From Ruminococcaceae bacterium UBA1741 (GTDB taxonomy: Bacteria > Bacillota > Clostridia > Oscillospirales > Acutalibacteraceae): a stretch of 64,000 nucleotides of DNA. Shown here piece by piece: positions 61,283 to 64,000 of the stretch. The translations under genes were made by a program, and so were the position numbers. The stretch's first letter is position 1; each line of letters begins with the position of its first letter. The stretch covers positions 1 through 64,000 of the forward strand of contig DCHX01000029.1 in NCBI GenBank assembly GCA_002315685.1. Reading direction: 5' to 3'. Below the pieces are notes generated by a model. The model made no database searches and was not told the DNA's origin. It saw only the letters and a list, made by a program, of their open reading frames with translations.

Positions 61283-61994
61283 TTCTACCGATACCGGAAA
61301 ACAGCGCTCGACAAATCAAGATGCGTATTACAGCGGATTTTTATTTGATAATTCCGCATTTGTTGTTGTTTGCGACGGTATGGGCGGTGCAAATGCCGGA
61401 AATATTGCAAGTGAAACTGCCGTTAAGGTAATTTCCGATTATGTAAATAATTCTTATAGCAATAAAATGGATAGATACTCTTTATCCAATATGCTGAAAA
61501 GTGCGGTTGTTTCGGCAAATATGAATGTTTTTGAAAAATCTCAAAATGACCCTGATTTAATTGGAATGGGAACTACTGCGGTAGTGCTTGTTGTAAGAAA
61601 CGGACTTGCGATTATTTGTCATGTGGGCGATAGCCGAGTTTATCTTGTGAATGATGAGGTTACTCAAATTACCCGCGACCATTCGGTTGTTCAAACCCTT
61701 GTGGAAAGCGGAGAGCTTACTCCCGATGAGGCAAAAAATCATCCGAGAAAGAACATAATAACGAGGGCTCTCGGTGTGGAGGAAACGGTATTTCCCGATT
61801 GTATGGAGATTCCCGTAAAAATCGGAGATACGGTTTTGGTTTGTACCGACGGTCTTTCAAACTTCATTGAAATTGATAAAATAAAGAGCATTTTTGAGGA
61901 AAACGACATTGAAAATGTTACTCAAAATTTAATTAACACTGCAAATGAAAACGGTGGCGGAGACAACATTACCGCTGTTACCGTTACGCTTTAA
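61269..61994 (+). CDS. PP2C-family serine/threonine phosphatase
   Basis: Metal-dependent phosphatase of 241 residues (PrpC/Stp type), partner of the kinase encoded next. Motifs are in order: RSTNQDAYY, VVCDGMGGANAGNIASE, MGTTAVVLVVRN, HVGDSRVYL, DHSVVQTLVESGE and TDGLSNF near the end. It overlaps rlmN and lies 17 bases ahead of the kinase. It would reverse PrkC-like phosphorylation of division and translation proteins. Confidence 0.95.
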   Translation: MKIFSSTDTGKQRSTNQDAYYSGFLFDNSAFVVVCDGMGGANAGNIASETAVKVISDYVNNSYSNKMDRYSLSNMLKSAVVSANMNVFEKSQNDPDLIGMGTTAVVLVVRNGLAIICHVGDSRVYLVNDEVTQITRDHSVVQTLVESGELTPDEAKNHPRKNIITRALGVEETVFPDCMEIPVKIGDTVLVCTDGLSNFIEIDKIKSIFEENDIENVTQNLINTANENGGGDNITAVTVTL

Positions 61995-62011
61995 CGGAAA
62001 GGAAAAGTATT

Positions 62012-64000
62012 ATGGATAAGTATGTTGGAAAACGACTTGACGGACGGTATGAAATTGAAGAAATTATAGGAATCGGCGGAATGGCGGTTGTATATAAGGC
62101 TCACGATAATGTTGAAGACCGTACTGTTGCCATCAAAATCTTAAAGGACGAATTTGTTTCAAATGATGAGTTCATTCGCCGTTTTAAGAACGAATCAAAG
62201 GCTATTGCCGTTTTGTCGCATCCTAATATTGTTAAGGTACATGATGTTAGCTTCGGCGACCTTATTCAGTATATCGTTATGGAATATATTGACGGTATTA
62301 CCCTTAAAGAGTATATCGAGCATCAGGGAAGTCTTCTTTGGAAGGATGCCGTAAACTTTACAATTCAAATACTGAAAGGCTTGCAACACGCTCACGATAA
62401 GGGTATAGTACACCGTGATGTAAAACCGCAAAATATTATGGTTTTGCGTGACGGCACCATTAAGGTTACCGACTTCGGTATAGCCCGTTTTTCGAGGAGT
62501 GAACAAAGAACTATTACCGATAAGGCAATAGGCTCGGTACATTACATCAGTCCCGAACAGGCAAAGGGCGAAAAGACTGATGAAAAGGCCGATGTTTACT
62601 CGGTAGGTGTTATGCTTTATGAAATGCTTACGGGCGAGCTTCCGTTCCAAGCCGAAAGTGCCGTTTCGGTTGCTATTATGCAGTTACAGCGTGAGCCTAA
62701 GCTTCCTACTGAAATAAATCCTTCAATTCCGTTAGGTCTTGAACAAATTACAATGCACGCAATGCAAAAGATAACCGAGCGCCGTTATCAATCGGCTGCC
62801 GAAATGCTTTGCGACCTTGAACAGTTTAGAAAAGACCCTGAGGCTACATTTGAGTATTCTTATTTTGTTGACGATTCTCCGACAAGATTTGTAGGAAGCA
62901 GTGTAAGTTCATCTTCTCCTGCCTCTGCCGTTCCTATTGTTGACGAGCCGATAGAGGAAAAGAACGAAAAGAGCAACACTATCCCGATTCTACTCGGTGT
63001 TGCTGCCGCACTTGTTGTTGTAGTGGGTATTATTCTTGCTATTTTCATTCCGAAATTACTCACGGGAACGGGTAAAGAAATTGCTTGTCCTAACTTTGTG
63101 GGAATGACTGTTGATGAGGTAAAGGAAAGCGAGTATTTTGATACCTTTAATATTGATTTCGAGTACAATGTAAATGATAAATATGATATTGGCAAGGTTT
63201 ATGAGCAGTCTGCAAAAGAGGGCAAAAAATTAAAGAAAAATGCTAATATTACCCTTACTGTAAGTATGGGTGTTACAACTGTTAAGGTGCCTGATGTTTA
63301 CGGTCAAACCGAAACCTATGCTATTTCCGAGCTTAAAGCAAAAGGCTTTGCTTATAAGATTGAAACTATTGCCGATGAAAATGTTGAAGCCGGTAAGGTT
63401 GTAAGAACCGAACCTAAAAAGACAACTACCGTTAAGGAAGGTACCGAGATTACCGTTTATGTAAGCAGCGGTAAAGAGGTCAAATTAGTTGCTATTCCCG
63501 ATGTTACCGGACTAAAATCCGCCGCTGCCGAAAAGGAGCTTAGAAGTGCGGGACTTATTCCTTCTTCCGAAACTCGCTCTATGACTCCTAACGATAAAGA
63601 GTATATGGCAAAGGGATATGTAATAAGCCAATCTCCTTCGGCTAATTCCGCTGAAACCACACCTGAGGGCACTGAGGTTAAGTTCTATGTAAGCGACGGT
63701 ACAATTACTCTTGATGTAAGCGTTGATTACACCGAACAGTATGTTACTACAAAGGATTTCAAGATGTCTTTGTGGGTTGACGGCTCTCCGATAGCACAAA
63801 GCGGAAGTTTAAGCTCTTCATCTACAAAGGGATATGTTTTCAAGGATGTTAAGCTTGAAGATAAGACTGTTTATGCTACCGTTAAGGTTAGCGAAGTAAA
63901 CGGAAATACTACTTCTTATATTGATTATGAGGATGTAAAAATTAACGCTATGACAGGCGATGTAAAGGTTATCAAGAAGTATGATGTACCTGAAAGTTAC
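62012..64000 (+). CDS. prkC: PASTA-domain serine/threonine kinase PrkC (C-terminus cut by window edge)
   Basis: Membrane kinase open through base 64000, so 663 codons are visible. The kinase domain occupies about 1-270 with GIGGMAVVYKAHD, the VHRDVKPQN catalytic loop and VTDFGIARF activation segment. A juxtamembrane linker leads to one transmembrane helix (about 324-348). Three PASTA repeats follow outside (about 355-567; IACPNFVGMTVDEVK, VKVPDVYGQTETYA, VAIPDVTGLKSAAAEKEL), binding muropeptides. After them comes at least 95 residues of beta-rich sequence (SDGTITLDVSVDY...) not of PASTA type. GGAAAGGAAAA precedes ATG 62012. Confidence 0.94.
   Translation, partial: MDKYVGKRLDGRYEIEEIIGIGGMAVVYKAHDNVEDRTVAIKILKDEFVSNDEFIRRFKNESKAIAVLSHPNIVKVHDVSFGDLIQYIVMEYIDGITLKEYIEHQGSLLWKDAVNFTIQILKGLQHAHDKGIVHRDVKPQNIMVLRDGTIKVTDFGIARFSRSEQRTITDKAIGSVHYISPEQAKGEKTDEKADVYSVGVMLYEMLTGELPFQAESAVSVAIMQLQREPKLPTEINPSIPLGLEQITMHAMQKITERRYQSAAEMLCDLEQFRKDPEATFEYSYFVDDSPTRFVGSSVSSSSPASAVPIVDEPIEEKNEKSNTIPILLGVAAALVVVVGIILAIFIPKLLTGTGKEIACPNFVGMTVDEVKESEYFDTFNIDFEYNVNDKYDIGKVYEQSAKEGKKLKKNANITLTVSMGVTTVKVPDVYGQTETYAISELKAKGFAYKIETIADENVEAGKVVRTEPKKTTTVKEGTEITVYVSSGKEVKLVAIPDVTGLKSAAAEKELRSAGLIPSSETRSMTPNDKEYMAKGYVISQSPSANSAETTPEGTEVKFYVSDGTITLDVSVDYTEQYVTTKDFKMSLWVDGSPIAQSGSLSSSSTKGYVFKDVKLEDKTVYATVKVSEVNGNTTSYIDYEDVKINAMTGDVKVIKKYDVPESY

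Overview
The window is a gene-dense stretch of low- to mid-GC chromosome from an anaerobic member of the Clostridia, most like the Ruminococcaceae/Oscillospiraceae group. That placement is inferred from gene content and gene order: pyruvate phosphate dikinase, class II aldolase, a SigH-type sigma factor, a CD1247-type acidic protein beside efp, RemA, TepA, PASTA kinase, and AAGGAGG-type ribosome sites. No rRNA, intact tRNA, CRISPR array, insertion sequence or prophage was found, and no gap between genes exceeds about 200 bases. It is almost entirely core genome, so the interest lies in gene fusions, altered key residues, odd start codons and leader structures.

Layout. 1-4231 (minus): pyruvate phosphate dikinase (last residues cut by the window edge), then type III pantothenate kinase followed by an ECF S component that probably imports pantothenate. 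4300-5456 (plus): rpsF-ssb-rpsR with a consensus promoter, a structured leader and a strong terminator. 5470-9143: an E2/CAT-fold protein lacking its catalytic residues, class II aldolase, and a convergent phosphohexomutase. 9257-14095 (plus): SigH-like sigma factor, double zinc-ribbon protein, two-component system and HtrA-type protease. 14119-17408: rpmH-rnpA-yidD-yidC-jag, then rpsU. 17429-23659: yqeG, an endonuclease IV-like protein, and four potassium-uptake genes in which a complete TrkA/TrkH pair is followed by a KtrB/KtrA-like pair. 23691-27267: efp, the Cys/Asp-rich CD1247-type protein, ispD-ispF, a DUF4830-like exported protein and an RsuA-family pseudouridine synthase. 27317-33707: orphan MsmX-type sugar-importer ATPase, TepA, FtsK/SpoIIIE, a ComEC-like metallo-hydrolase and a DegV protein.

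33765-47820 is on the minus strand. One unit is minD-like, mgsA, hisS, aspS. The other is a tight eight-gene unit: polA, a YwlE-type phosphatase fused to RimI, tsaD, a diacylglycerol kinase-like gene, mreB, mreC, mreD and PBP2, so replication/repair, tRNA modification and cell elongation genes share one apparent transcript. 47918 to the end is on the plus strand: alaS, HIT protein, a phosphoribosyltransferase, a DMT transporter and a PHP phosphoesterase, then the conserved yicC-remA-gmk-rpoZ-priA-def-fmt-rsmB-rlmN-stp-prkC series, with prkC cut by the right edge.

The strongest unusual signals are the arginine-phosphatase/RimI fusion together with an S18 protein whose N terminus is Met-Glu rather than an exposed alanine, the Asp-Cys repeat tract next to efp, the YidC whose groove arginine appears moved from TM1 to TM2, the E2-fold pseudoenzyme, a Cys3-His cluster in the sensor kinase, and two genes (yicC, rlmN) whose conserved N termini reach upstream of any normal start codon. 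I did not find a convincing entirely new multi-gene system.
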